Shown: positions 53,388 through 64,000 of the stretch, one piece after another | Position numbering within the stretch: the stretch's first letter is position 1 | Layout: each line of letters begins with the position of its first letter | Source of the DNA: Pseudomonas capeferrum | Lineage (GTDB): Bacteria; Pseudomonadota; Gammaproteobacteria; Pseudomonadales; Pseudomonadaceae | Assembly (NCBI RefSeq): GCF_000731675.1 | Contig: NZ_JMIT01000002.1 | Span: forward strand, 347,456 to 411,455 | Direction: 5' to 3' | Length of the DNA stretch: 64,000 bases | Notes under the pieces: generated by a model | Databases searched by the model: none | Seen by the model: only the letters and a program-made list of their open reading frames with translations | Told to the model about the DNA's origin: nothing | Translations under genes and position numbers: made by a program

Positions 53388-53684
53388 TCAGGCTTCAGCC
53401 TCGTCTTCTTCATTGACCCGATCACGCAGCTCTTTGCCGGGCTTGAAGTGCGGCACGAATTTGCCTTCGAGGCTGACCGACTGGCCGGTCTTGGGGTTGC
53501 GGCCGACACGGGGCGCACGATAGTGCAGCGAGAAGCTGCCGAATCCGCGAATCTCGATGCGATCGCCTGTGGCCAGGCATTGTGACATCTGCTCAAGCAT
53601 GGTCTTGATGGCTAGCTCCACATCCTTCGAGGAGAGCAGCCCCTGATGGGTGACAATACGTTCGATCAGCTCCGACTTCGTCAT
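53388..53684 (-). CDS. ihfB: Integration host factor subunit beta
   Basis: 98 residues. '[20 protein letters not shown]' at the N-terminus and the DNA-minor-groove arm '[20 protein letters not shown]' with '[10 protein letters not shown]' (the intercalating Pro) identify HimD/IhfB rather than HU. With IhfA it bends DNA at recombination, replication and sigma-54 promoters. A GAAGGG site precedes the ATG. Slightly acidic tail 'EEDEAEA'. Located between rpsA and lapA as in other Pseudomonas. Confidence 0.97.
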   Translation of the reverse strand: MTKSELIERIVTHQGLLSSKDVELAIKTMLEQMSQCLATGDRIEIRGFGSFSLHYRAPRVGRNPKTGQSVSLEGKFVPHFKPGKELRDRVNEEDEAEA

Positions 53685-53750
53685 ATTTTTCCCTTCGTTA
53701 TCAAGCAGCTAGATCATTGCTTATCCAGTTTGTAGCACGCCGGGAAGGAT

Positions 53751-53975
53751 TTGAACAGGGCGGTTATTGACTTAATAAAAAAAATCAAGATTGAAGTTTT
53801 ACAAGAATGGTCTAGCCGGCAAGGGCCTATGGGTGTTCTGCGGTGGATTTACGGTGACGCGGCGCTCGATCGTCCAGGCGCCCCAAAACTAAAGGCAAAC
53901 ACCAAAAAGCCCACGCAAACGCAAAAAAAAGGGCGACCCGAGGGTCGCCCTTTTTACCGATCAAACAGAACTTAG
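53751..53975 (+). CDS. Possible small protein antisense to the rpsA-ihfB gap (doubtful)
   Basis: A 74-codon frame starting TTG, with a strong GGGAAGGA immediately upstream (spacing probably too short). The first ~45 residues look protein-like ('[16 protein letters not shown]', '[13 protein letters not shown]'), but the frame then reads straight through the rpsA terminator and the rpsA stop, so the last 25 residues are probably not functional. No family known to me. Confidence 0.25.
   Translation: MNRAVIDLIKKIKIEVLQEWSSRQGPMGVLRWIYGDAALDRPGAPKLKANTKKPTQTQKKGRPEGRPFYRSNRT
53923..53955. terminator. Bidirectional intrinsic terminator downstream of rpsA
   Basis: GGGCGACCC (53931-53939), two-base loop, GGGTCGCCC (53942-53950), flanked by A8 on the left and T5 on the right, so it has a U-tail in both directions. 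On the minus strand it follows the rpsA stop by about 20 bases. Confidence 0.92.
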
Positions 53976-55648
53976 TTCTGCTTGGCCATTGCTTCGCGCA
54001 GCAGCGCAGCCATGGTGGTGTCGGCAGCCGCTTCCGGAGCGTTTTTCAGGCTCTGGATGGCTTCACGCTCTTCAGCGTCGTCTTTCGATTTGATCGACAG
54101 GCTGATAACGCGGGACTTGCGGTCAACGCTGATGATCTTGGCTTCGATCTCTTCGCCTTCTTTCAGAACGTTACGCGCGTCTTCAACGCGGTCACGGCTG
54201 ATTTCGGAAGCTTTCAGAGTGGCTTCGATGTCGTCGGCCAGGGTGACGATGGCGCCTTTGGCGTCAACTTCTTTCACGATGCCCTTGACGATAGCGCCCT
54301 TGTCATTGACAGCAACGAAGTTGGAGAACGGATCGTCTTCCAGCTGCTTGATGCCCAGGGAGATGCGCTCGCGCTCTGGATCGACCGACAGGATGACGGT
54401 TTCCAGCTCGTCGCCCTTCTTGAAACGACGTACGGCTTCTTCGCCGGTTTCGTTCCAGGAGATGTCGGACAGGTGAACCAGGCCGTCGATGCCGCCGTCC
54501 AGACCAATGAAGATACCGAAGTCGGTGATCGACTTGATGGTACCGGTGATCTTGTCACCCTTGTTGAACTGGCCGGAGAAGTCTTCCCATGGGTTGGACT
54601 TGCACTGCTTGATGCCCAGGGAGATACGACGACGCTCTTCGTCGATGTCCAGAACCATGACTTCCACTTCGTCGCCAACCTGAACGACTTTCGACGGGTG
54701 GATGTTCTTGTTGGTCCAGTCCATTTCGGAAACGTGTACCAGACCTTCAACGCCTTCTTCCAGCTCAGCGAAGCAGCCGTAGTCGGTCAGGTTGGTAACG
54801 CGAGCTTGTACGCGAGTACCTTCTGGGTAGCGGGCAGTGATAGCAACCCACGGATCTTCGCCCATCTGCTTCAGACCCAGCGAAACGCGATTGCGCTCAC
54901 GGTCGAACTTCAGAACGCGAACGTCGACTTCGTCGCCAACGTTAACGATTTCGGAAGGGTGCTTGATGCGCTTCCAGGCCATGTCGGTGATGTGCAGCAG
55001 GCCGTCGATACCGCCCAGGTCCACGAAGGCGCCGTAGTCGGTGAGGTTCTTGACGATACCTTTGACTTGTTGGCCTTCCTGCAGGGTCTCCAGCAGGGCT
55101 TCGCGCTCGGCGCTGTTCTCGGCTTCCAGCACGCTGCGACGGGAAACGACAACGTTGTTGCGCTTCTGGTCCAGCTTGATGACCTTGAATTCCAGCTCTT
55201 TGCCTTCCAGGTGGGTGGTGTCGCGCACAGGGCGGACATCAACCAGGGAGCCCGGCAGGAACGCACGGATGCCGTTAACGTCGACAGTGAAGCCGCCCTT
55301 AACCTTACCGTTGATAACGCCCTTGACCACTTCTTCGGCGGCGAAAGCTGCTTCCAGAACAATCCAGCACTCGGCGCGCTTGGCTTTTTCACGGGACAGT
55401 TTGGTTTCGCCAAAGCCGTCTTCGACCGCGTCCAGCGCAACGTGAACTTCGTCACCGACCTTGATGGTCAGCTCGCCAGCTTCGTTGTAGAACTGCTCGA
55501 GCGGGATGACGCCCTCGGACTTCAGGCCAGCGTGTACGGTAACCCAGTCGCCGTCGATGTCGACAACGATACCGGTGATGATCGCACCCGGCTGAAGATT
55601 GAGGGTTTTCAGGCTTTCTTCAAAGAGTTCTGCAAAGCTTTCGCTCAT
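53972..55648 (-). CDS. rpsA: 30S ribosomal protein S1
   Basis: 558 residues with six S1 (OB-fold) repeats, the last four carrying the RNA-binding pattern (for example '[20 protein letters not shown]', '[20 protein letters not shown]'). It binds mRNA leaders and promotes translation initiation. Starts '[13 protein letters not shown]'; the Met at 55648 has AGGAA upstream, while the frame extends to 55702 with no family match. Follows cmk by about 124 bases with a hairpin between; ends at a bidirectional terminator. Confidence 0.98.
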   Translation of the reverse strand: MSESFAELFEESLKTLNLQPGAIITGIVVDIDGDWVTVHAGLKSEGVIPLEQFYNEAGELTIKVGDEVHVALDAVEDGFGETKLSREKAKRAECWIVLEAAFAAEEVVKGVINGKVKGGFTVDVNGIRAFLPGSLVDVRPVRDTTHLEGKELEFKVIKLDQKRNNVVVSRRSVLEAENSAEREALLETLQEGQQVKGIVKNLTDYGAFVDLGGIDGLLHITDMAWKRIKHPSEIVNVGDEVDVRVLKFDRERNRVSLGLKQMGEDPWVAITARYPEGTRVQARVTNLTDYGCFAELEEGVEGLVHVSEMDWTNKNIHPSKVVQVGDEVEVMVLDIDEERRRISLGIKQCKSNPWEDFSGQFNKGDKITGTIKSITDFGIFIGLDGGIDGLVHLSDISWNETGEEAVRRFKKGDELETVILSVDPERERISLGIKQLEDDPFSNFVAVNDKGAIVKGIVKEVDAKGAIVTLADDIEATLKASEISRDRVEDARNVLKEGEEIEAKIISVDRKSRVISLSIKSKDDAEEREAIQSLKNAPEAAADTTMAALLREAMAKQN

Positions 55649-55687
55649 TTTAATTCCTGTAGATTCGGGCGAAACAGACGCCCATCG

Positions 55688-55707
55688 CCACATTCCAGAC
55701 AATGTGG
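55688..55707 (-). other. Hairpin in the rpsA leader
   Basis: CCACATT (55688-55694) and AATGTGG (55701-55707), loop of 6, lie about 40 bases upstream of the rpsA ATG. rpsA translation in E. coli is autoregulated through leader hairpins, so this could be part of an analogous element; alternatively it is an RNA-processing site between cmk and rpsA. Confidence 0.4.
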
Positions 55708-55772
55708 GTTTCGTTATTTAAAAGGAAAGCGGGCAGGACGTTGACTGGTGCACCTGCCTGCTCTCCTGGCTA

Positions 55773-56459
55773 TCAGTGAAGGTCGCGCAGTGCGATCTCA
55801 CTCCTGATACGTTGCAACACCTGCTCGATAGACAACTCGGTGGAGTCCAACTGAATGGCATCGGCCGCTGGTTTCAGCGGGGCCACTGCACGTTGGGTGT
55901 CACGCTCATCGCGTGCACGAATCTCATCCAGCAGACTCGACAGACTAACATCTTCGCCCTTGCCCTTCAACTGCAGGTAACGGCGACGTGCCCTCTCCTC
56001 CGCGCTAGCGGTGAGAAAGACCTTCAATGGCGCATCCGGGAACACCACGGTGCCCATGTCACGCCCGTCGGCAATCAGGCCCGGAGCCTCCTGGAATGCG
56101 CGCTGGCGCATCAGCAAGGCATCGCGCACGGCGGGCAGCGAAGCCACCATCGAGGCGCCCGCACCGACGGTTTCGGTGCGGATGACGTTACTGACGTCCT
56201 CACCCTCGAGGATGATCTGTTGCAGCTTACCGGGCTCGGCCGCGATGAACTGCACATCCAGATGGGCGGCAAGCTGCTTGAGCAGCTCTTCGTTGGTCAG
56301 GTCGACACCGTGGTTGCTCGCGTTGAAGGCCAGCAGACGGTACAGCGCGCCGGAGTCCAGCAGCCGCCAGCCCAGCTCGCGGGCCAGCAGCCCGGCAACT
56401 GTGCCTTTCCCCGAACCGCTTGGCCCGTCGATGGTGATGACTGGCGCCTGGGTGTTCAC
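55773..56459 (-). CDS. cmk: Cytidylate kinase
   Basis: 228 residues. P-loop '[19 protein letters not shown]' at the N-terminus, the CMP-binding insert with '[20 protein letters not shown]' in the middle and the lid region '[19 protein letters not shown]'. It phosphorylates CMP and dCMP. The start overlaps the tyrA-aroA stop by 4 bases (ATGA), so it is coupled to aromatic synthesis, and rpsA follows: the mixed-function operon known in gammaproteobacteria. Confidence 0.97.
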   Translation of the reverse strand: MNTQAPVITIDGPSGSGKGTVAGLLARELGWRLLDSGALYRLLAFNASNHGVDLTNEELLKQLAAHLDVQFIAAEPGKLQQIILEGEDVSNVIRTETVGAGASMVASLPAVRDALLMRQRAFQEAPGLIADGRDMGTVVFPDAPLKVFLTASAEERARRRYLQLKGKGEDVSLSSLLDEIRARDERDTQRAVAPLKPAADAIQLDSTELSIEQVLQRIRSEIALRDLH

Positions 56460-58696
56460 GACTTGCCCTCTTCAGCCACACGAATGCCGACTTCGGCACA
56501 CAGCGCCAGGAAGTTGGGGAACGAGGTGGCGACGTTGGCGCAGTCATGGATACGGATCGGCGCACTGGCGCGCAGCGAGGCAACGCTGAAGGCCATGGCG
56601 ATACGGTGGTCACCGTGGCCGTGCACTTCACCGCCGCCAATCTGGCCGCCGTCGATGATGATGCCATCCGGGGTCGGCTCGCACTTCACGCCCAGGCTGA
56701 TCAGGCCGTCGGCCATCACTTGGATGCGGTCGGATTCCTTGACCCGCAGCTCTTCGGCACCGCGCAGCACAGTGCGCCCTTCGGCGCAGGCAGCGGCAAC
56801 GAACAACACCGGGAACTCGTCGATGGCCAATGGCACCAGGTTTTCAGGGATGTCGATACCTTTCAGCTGGGCGCCGCGCACGCGCAGGTCGGCCACCGGC
56901 TCGCCGCCGACTTCACGCTGGTTCTCCAGGGTGATATCGCCGCCCATCAGGCGCAGGATGTCGATTACACCGGTACGGGTCGGGTTGATGCCGACATGCT
57001 CGAGCACCAGCTCCGAGCCCTGGGCGATCGAGGCCGCGACCAGGAAGAACGCCGCCGACGAGATATCGGCAGGCACTTCGATGCGGGTTGCAGTGAGCTT
57101 GCCGCCGGACTGCAGCGACGCCACCGGGCCATTGGTCTGCACCGCATAACCAAAGCCACGCAGCATGCGCTCGGTGTGGTCACGGGTCGGCGCAGGCTCG
57201 GTGACGGTGGTCTTGCCTTCGGCGTACAAGCCGGCCAGCAGCAGGCACGATTTAACCTGCGCACTGGCCATCGGCAGCGTGTAGGTGAGCGCCTTGAGCT
57301 TGTGGCCACCACGAATGGTCAGCGGTGGACGGCCTTCGGGGCCGGTCTCGACCACTGCGCCCATTTCACGCAGGGGGTTGGCCACCCGGTTCATCGGGCG
57401 CTTGGACAGCGAGGCATCACCGGTCATGGTCACGTCGAACGCCTGGCCGGCCAGCAGGCCGGACAACAGGCGCATCGAGGTGCCGGAGTTGCCCACGTAG
57501 ATTGGCCCGGGTGGCGCCTTGAGGCCGTGCAGGCCGACGCCGTGGATGGTCACGCGACCCTGGTTCGGGCCTTCGATGACCACACCCATGTCACGGAAGG
57601 CCTGCAAGGTCGCCAGCGCATCCTCACCTTCGAGGAAGCCTTCGACCTCGGTCGTGCCTTCGGCCAGCGAGCCGAGCATGATCGAGCGGTGGGAAATCGA
57701 CTTGTCGCCCGGTACGCGGATTCGCCCGGACAGGCGGCCACCCGGTTGGGCCAGGAAAATCAGATCGTTGGCGTTCATAGCGTCCACATAGGCCCGGCGG
57801 GCCAGGATTTTACTGAAATGCTCGCGGGCAACACGTGCGCGGGTGAATACACCCAGCAACTGATGCCCGTCCCCTGCATCGATCGCGTCGCGCAAGGCGT
57901 CGAGATCGCTGCGATATGTATCAAGCGTGCGCAGGACAGCTTCGCGGTTGGCGAGGAAGATGTCGTGCCACATGGTCGGGTCGCTGCCAGCGATTCTCGT
58001 GAAATCGCGAAAGCCCCCCGCAGCGTACCGGAAGATCTCGAGGTTTTCATTGCGCTTGGCCAGCGAATCGACCAGGCCGAAGGCCAGCAGGTGCGGCAGA
58101 TGGCTGGTGGCAGCCAGCACTTCGTCATGGCGCTCGACCGGCATGTGTTCGACATCGGCATCCAGTGCGCGCCACAGGCGGTCGACCTTGGCCAGGGCGT
58201 CCGGGTCGGTTTCCGGCAGCGGCGTGAGGATGACTTTGTGGCGGCGGAACAGGGTGGCATTGGAGGCCTCTACCCCGCTTTGCTCGGACCCAGCGATCGG
58301 GTGGCCGGGGACGAAGCGCGACAGCCGCCCGCCCAGCACCTGGCGCGCGGCGCGAACCACATTGCCCTTGGCGCTGCCGACGTCAGTGATCACGGCGTTG
58401 CCAAGGTCGAGCGGGGCCAGGCGCGCGAGGAGCTTTTCCATGGCCAGGATGGGGACTGCCAACTGGATGACGTCGGCGCCGACACAAGCGGCGGCGAGGT
58501 CTTCTTCGCAGCGGTCGACCACGCCCAGGGCCACGGCCTGCTTGCGCGAGGGGGCATCCAGGTCGACGCCGACCACTTCGCGACACAGGCCGCTTTCGCG
58601 CAGGCCCTTGGCGAAGGAGCCGCCGATCAGGCCCAGGCCTACGACGACCAGGCGCCCGATGATTGGCGCGGGTTTGTTTGTTACGGCATCTACCAC
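56456..58696 (-). CDS. tyrA-aroA: Bifunctional prephenate dehydrogenase / EPSP synthase fusion
   Basis: 746 residues. The N-terminal ~300 form a TyrA-type cyclohexadienyl dehydrogenase ('[17 protein letters not shown]', '[17 protein letters not shown]'); residues ~305-746 form AroA ('[15 protein letters not shown]', '[15 protein letters not shown]', '[13 protein letters not shown]', '[16 protein letters not shown]'). Together they catalyse the tyrosine-branch dehydrogenation and the shikimate-3-phosphate to EPSP step. This fusion is characteristic of Pseudomonas. GTG start. The 75-base gap to pheA holds a GGGGCTGC-TGT-GCAGCCCC hairpin, and there is no aromatic aminotransferase gene between them, unlike P. 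aeruginosa. Confidence 0.95.
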   Translation of the reverse strand: MVDAVTNKPAPIIGRLVVVGLGLIGGSFAKGLRESGLCREVVGVDLDAPSRKQAVALGVVDRCEEDLAAACVGADVIQLAVPILAMEKLLARLAPLDLGNAVITDVGSAKGNVVRAARQVLGGRLSRFVPGHPIAGSEQSGVEASNATLFRRHKVILTPLPETDPDALAKVDRLWRALDADVEHMPVERHDEVLAATSHLPHLLAFGLVDSLAKRNENLEIFRYAAGGFRDFTRIAGSDPTMWHDIFLANREAVLRTLDTYRSDLDALRDAIDAGDGHQLLGVFTRARVAREHFSKILARRAYVDAMNANDLIFLAQPGGRLSGRIRVPGDKSISHRSIMLGSLAEGTTEVEGFLEGEDALATLQAFRDMGVVIEGPNQGRVTIHGVGLHGLKAPPGPIYVGNSGTSMRLLSGLLAGQAFDVTMTGDASLSKRPMNRVANPLREMGAVVETGPEGRPPLTIRGGHKLKALTYTLPMASAQVKSCLLLAGLYAEGKTTVTEPAPTRDHTERMLRGFGYAVQTNGPVASLQSGGKLTATRIEVPADISSAAFFLVAASIAQGSELVLEHVGINPTRTGVIDILRLMGGDITLENQREVGGEPVADLRVRGAQLKGIDIPENLVPLAIDEFPVLFVAAACAEGRTVLRGAEELRVKESDRIQVMADGLISLGVKCEPTPDGIIIDGGQIGGGEVHGHGDHRIAMAFSVASLRASAPIRIHDCANVATSFPNFLALCAEVGIRVAEEGKS

Positions 58697-58741
58697 GAGT
58701 GCGAACCCTGTTCAGAAATCAAGACAGTCTGCGGGGCCACT

Positions 58742-58760
58742 GGGGCTGCTGTGCAGCCCC
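58742..58760 (-). other. Hairpin between pheA and tyrA-aroA
   Basis: GGGGCTGC, TGT, GCAGCCCC: a perfect 8-bp stem with a 3-base loop, 12 bases after the pheA stop on the minus strand. No T-tail. A possible processing or attenuation point inside the aromatic operon. Confidence 0.55.
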
Positions 58761-58771
58761 AAGGCCATCAA

Positions 58772-59866
58772 TCAAAGCACCGCCTTCGGATACGACCCCA
58801 GCACCTTCAGCCCCACAGCCTCCTGGCTGATCTGCTCCAGCACCGCCTTGATCAGCGGGTCACGGTGGTGGCCGACGAAGTCGATGAAGAACACGTAGGT
58901 CCACTTGCCGCTGCGCGACGGACGAGTCTCGATGCGGGTCAGGTCGATACCGTTCTGATGGAACGGCACCAGCAGCTCGTGCAGGGCACCTGGCTTGTTG
59001 CTCATCGAAACGATGATCGAGGTCTTGTCGTCGCCGGTCGGCGGCACTTCCTGGTTGCCGATCATCAGGAAGCGCGTCGAGTTGTCCGGACGGTCTTCGA
59101 TCTTCTCGGCCAGGCGGGTCAGGCCATACAGGTTCGCCGCCATGTCGCCGGCGATCGCTGCCGAATTCCACTCACCCTTGACCCGCTTGGCTGCCTCGGC
59201 ATTGCTCGAGACCGCCACGCGTTCAACGTTCGGGTAATGCGCATCCAGCCACTTACGGCACTGGGCCAGGGACTGGGCGTGGGAGTAGATGCGGGTGATG
59301 CTGTCGGTCTTCGTGCTCTCACCCACCAGCAAGTGGTGGTGGATGCGTAGCTCGACCTCACCACAGATCACCATGTCGTGCTCGAGGAAGCTGTCCAGGG
59401 TATGGCTGACCGCACCCTCGGTGGAGTTTTCCACCGGCACCACGCCGAAGTTGACGGCGCCAGCCGCCACTTCGCGGAACACTTCGTCGATGGCCGCCAT
59501 CGGGCGGCTGATCACGGCATGGCCGAAGTGCTTCATCGCCGCGGCCTGAGTGAAGGTGCCTTCAGGGCCCAGGTAGGCGATTTTCAGCGGCTCTTCCAGG
59601 GCCAGGCAGGACGACATGATCTCGCGGAACAGCCGCGCCATCTCTTCATTGCCCAGCGGCCCCTTGTTGCGTTCCATGACCCGCTTGAGCACAGCTGCTT
59701 CGCGCTCAGGGCGGTAGAACACCGGCTTTTCGCCCTCGGCGAGCGTGGCGGTCTTGACCCTGGCAACTTCCTGGGCACAACGGGCGCGCTCACTGATCAG
59801 CTCGAGGATCTTCTCGTCGAGGCTGTCGATGCGAACACGCAGCGCCTTCAACTCGTGTTCGGACAT
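58772..59866 (-). CDS. pheA: Bifunctional chorismate mutase / prephenate dehydratase
   Basis: 364 residues. AroQ chorismate mutase helix bundle at residues ~1-90 ('LRVRIDSLDEKILELISERA'), prephenate dehydratase at ~95-270 ('YLGPEGTFTQAAAMKHFG', 'VPVENSTEGAVSHTLD', 'NSTRFLMIG' with the Thr-Arg-Phe motif) and an ACT regulatory domain at ~285-364 ('KPGALHELLVPF', 'IETRPSRSGKW') that should bind phenylalanine for feedback inhibition. It shares one base with the serC stop (TGATG), so it is coupled to serC. Confidence 0.97.
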   Translation of the reverse strand: MSEHELKALRVRIDSLDEKILELISERARCAQEVARVKTATLAEGEKPVFYRPEREAAVLKRVMERNKGPLGNEEMARLFREIMSSCLALEEPLKIAYLGPEGTFTQAAAMKHFGHAVISRPMAAIDEVFREVAAGAVNFGVVPVENSTEGAVSHTLDSFLEHDMVICGEVELRIHHHLLVGESTKTDSITRIYSHAQSLAQCRKWLDAHYPNVERVAVSSNAEAAKRVKGEWNSAAIAGDMAANLYGLTRLAEKIEDRPDNSTRFLMIGNQEVPPTGDDKTSIIVSMSNKPGALHELLVPFHQNGIDLTRIETRPSRSGKWTYVFFIDFVGHHRDPLIKAVLEQISQEAVGLKVLGSYPKAVL

Positions 59867-60951
59867 CAGCCGTGCTCCTTCTCGAATTCGGCCATGTAGC
59901 CAACCAGCGCTTCAACCGCTTCCAGGCCCAGGGCGTTGTAGATCGAGGCGCGCATGCCGCCGACCGAACGATGGCCCTTGAGGTTGAGCAGGCCACGGGC
60001 GTCGGCACCGGCCAGGAACGCTTTATCCAGGCGCTCGTCGGCCAGGCGGAACGGCACGTTCATCCACGAACGGGCATTGATGCTGATCGGGTTGGTGTAG
60101 AAGTCGCTGGCGTCGATGAAGCCGTACAGGCGGTCTTTCTTGGCGCGGTTGCGCTGCTCCATCGCTTCGACACCACCCTGCTCCTTGAGCCACTCGAAGA
60201 CCAGGCCCGAGAGGTACCAGGAATACGTGGCCGGGGTGTTGTACATCGAGCCGTTGTCGGCCGAGACCTTGTAGTCGAGCATGGTCGGGCAGCTGCTGCG
60301 GGCCCGGCCCAGCAGGTCCTCGCGAACGATCACCACCACCAGGCCGCTTGGGCCGATGTTTTTCTGCGCGCCGGCGTAGATCAGGCCGAACTGCGACACA
60401 TCGATCGGGCGGGAGAGGATATCGGACGACATGTCGACCACCAGCGGAACGTCGCCGGTCTCGGGAACCCAGTCAAACTGCAGGCCACCGATGGTCTCGT
60501 TGGACGCATAGTGGACGTAAGCTGCGTTCTTGGTCAGGTTCCAGTCGTTCTGGCCCGGGATAGCCAGGTAATCGTAGGGCTTGGCGCTGGCGGCGACATT
60601 GATGTTGCCGAAACGGCGCCCTTCCTCGATGGCCTTCTTCGACCAGATGCCGGTTTCGACGTAGTCGGCGGTACCGTTTTCCGGCAGCAGGTTCAGTGGG
60701 ATTTCGGCGAACTGCTGGCTGGCACCGCCCTGCAGGAACAGGACCTTGTAGTTGGAGGGGACGGACAGCAGGTCACGCAGGTCCTGCTCGGCCTTCTCGG
60801 CGATGGCCACGTAATCGTCGCTGCGATGGCTCATTTCCATCACCGACAAGCCCTTGCCATGCCAGTCCAGCATTTCGGCCTGGGCGCGCTGCAGGACAGC
60901 GTCAGGAAGCGCAGCAGGGCCTGCGCAGAAGTTAAAGGCTCGTTTGCTCAC
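59866..60951 (-). CDS. serC: Phosphoserine aminotransferase
   Basis: 361 residues, the standard length when the GTG at 60951 is used ('VSKRAFNFCAGPAALPDAVL'); the frame extends 10 codons to 60981 without family match. PLP enzyme of fold type I: 'YAGAQKNIGPSGLVVVIV' holds the PLP lysine, and 'FLQGGASQQFAEIPLNLL' the phosphate-binding loop. It makes phosphoserine for serine and also serves pyridoxine synthesis. It sits between gyrA and pheA; the gap to gyrA has a hairpin and a REP fragment, so serC may start a new transcript. Confidence 0.96.
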   Translation of the reverse strand: MSKRAFNFCAGPAALPDAVLQRAQAEMLDWHGKGLSVMEMSHRSDDYVAIAEKAEQDLRDLLSVPSNYKVLFLQGGASQQFAEIPLNLLPENGTADYVETGIWSKKAIEEGRRFGNINVAASAKPYDYLAIPGQNDWNLTKNAAYVHYASNETIGGLQFDWVPETGDVPLVVDMSSDILSRPIDVSQFGLIYAGAQKNIGPSGLVVVIVREDLLGRARSSCPTMLDYKVSADNGSMYNTPATYSWYLSGLVFEWLKEQGGVEAMEQRNRAKKDRLYGFIDASDFYTNPISINARSWMNVPFRLADERLDKAFLAGADARGLLNLKGHRSVGGMRASIYNALGLEAVEALVGYMAEFEKEHG

Positions 60952-61005
60952 ATCCACTCTCGCTCTGCCAAAATAGAACAAATCGTCACTTGCTGGCCCC
61001 GCCCC

Positions 61006-61020
61006 TGTAGGAGCGGCCTG
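61006..61020. repeat. Single REP fragment
   Basis: TGTAGGAGCGGCCTG matches the outer end of the inverted repeat at 10969-11085, without a partner arm. It adjoins the gyrA terminator hairpin. Confidence 0.6.
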
Positions 61021-61033
61021 CTCAATCAGTCAA

Positions 61034-61057
61034 ACGGGGCGACCTTGGTCGCCCCGT
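61034..61057 (-). terminator. Probable gyrA terminator hairpin
   Basis: ACGGGGCGACC (61034-61044), TT, GGTCGCCCCGT (61047-61057): an 11-bp stem 19 bases after the gyrA stop on the minus strand, followed by only three T's. Rated as a weak intrinsic terminator that may allow read-through into serC. Confidence 0.75.
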
Positions 61058-61075
61058 TCGGGTTGTTGCGTGTGC

Positions 61076-63838
<2,763 letters not shown>

Positions 63839-64000
63839 GAGAAGCCTGATTCCTTTTTCTGGTGAAACTTCGCAGCTCCATCAAGGGCCGAACGAAGCTC
63901 GCCGCCGCGACGCGCAGTGGTGCGACGACTTACGACAAATCAATGAGTTGTGCCATGGATCTGCGCAAATTTGGCCGCCGTGATGGGCGGTCTTGGAAAC
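63839..64000 (-). promoter_or_regulatory. Upstream region of gyrA (cut by window end)
   Basis: About 160 bases upstream of the gyrA start. No gene is seen. It should hold the gyrA promoter, but I could not single out a convincing -35/-10 pair. Confidence 0.35.

Noticed and set aside
56546..59350. 934-codon plus-strand open frame
   Set aside because: Mirror of the tyrA-aroA and pheA genes, which have full motif support on the minus strand; no motifs of its own.

Overview
The window is chromosomal DNA of a Pseudomonas, most likely of the P. putida group. The basis is the gene order gyrA-serC-pheA-tyrA/aroA-cmk-rpsA-ihfB-lapA, the wbpM/wbpL and comEA/pyrF blocks, high-GC coding with Pseudomonas-like start regions, and putida-type REP palindromes (a 'GGCCTCTTCGCGGGG...GGGAGCG' type and a 'TGTAGGAGCGGCCTTG' type) between convergent genes. 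The genus call is firm; the species call is inference from memory of gene order.

Layout. (1) 1-14.65 kb is conserved housekeeping and metabolic sequence: prmB, an isochorismatase-fold hydrolase, an Smr-domain protein, folE, a glutaredoxin-like protein, a GST, a BenE transporter, a chemoreceptor, a MocR-type regulator divergent from an MFS exporter, an SDR, an MDR-type reductase, pyrF, a 55-residue DUF2897 protein and a ComEA-type DNA-binding protein. (2) 14.65-34.6 kb is an accessory surface-polysaccharide island, all on the plus strand: wecB-wecC (UDP-ManNAcA), a 2279-residue methyltransferase/coiled-coil/multi-glycosyltransferase fusion, a glycosyltransferase-DUF6270 fusion, two paralogous small lipoproteins, a membrane protein that looks like an ABC-exporter membrane domain joined to a degenerate kinase-like domain, two GT4 glycosyltransferases, a D-glucuronyl C5-epimerase-like protein and a second DUF6270 protein. 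Its right end (31.5-34.6 kb) is visibly AT-richer. (3) 34.6-51.1 kb is a Wzx/Wzy-type O-antigen locus: wbpM, wbpL and a frameshifted epimerase on the minus strand; wzx, a GT2 and two polymerase/ligase-like membrane proteins on the plus strand; then a minus-strand operon for a UDP-2-acetamido-2,6-dideoxy-L-sugar (most simply L-QuiNAc), an epimerase and two GT4 enzymes. (4) 51.5-64 kb returns to core genes: a beta-CASP nuclease, lapA, ihfB, rpsA, cmk, the tyrA-aroA fusion, pheA, serC and gyrA.

How it works together. The O-antigen block can make a 6-deoxy-HexNAc-undecaprenyl starter (WbpM, a 4-reductase, WbpL), add L-sugars, flip with Wzx and polymerise. No wzz chain-length gene is seen in the window. 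The island has no recognisable Wzx, Wzy, Wzm or Wzt. Its centrepiece, which joins a methyltransferase and three glycosyltransferase-like regions through about 900 residues of repeat-built coiled coil, has the parts expected of a terminator/ruler/polymerase machine comparable in logic to E. coli WbdD-WbdA but in one polypeptide. This is the best candidate for an undescribed system here.
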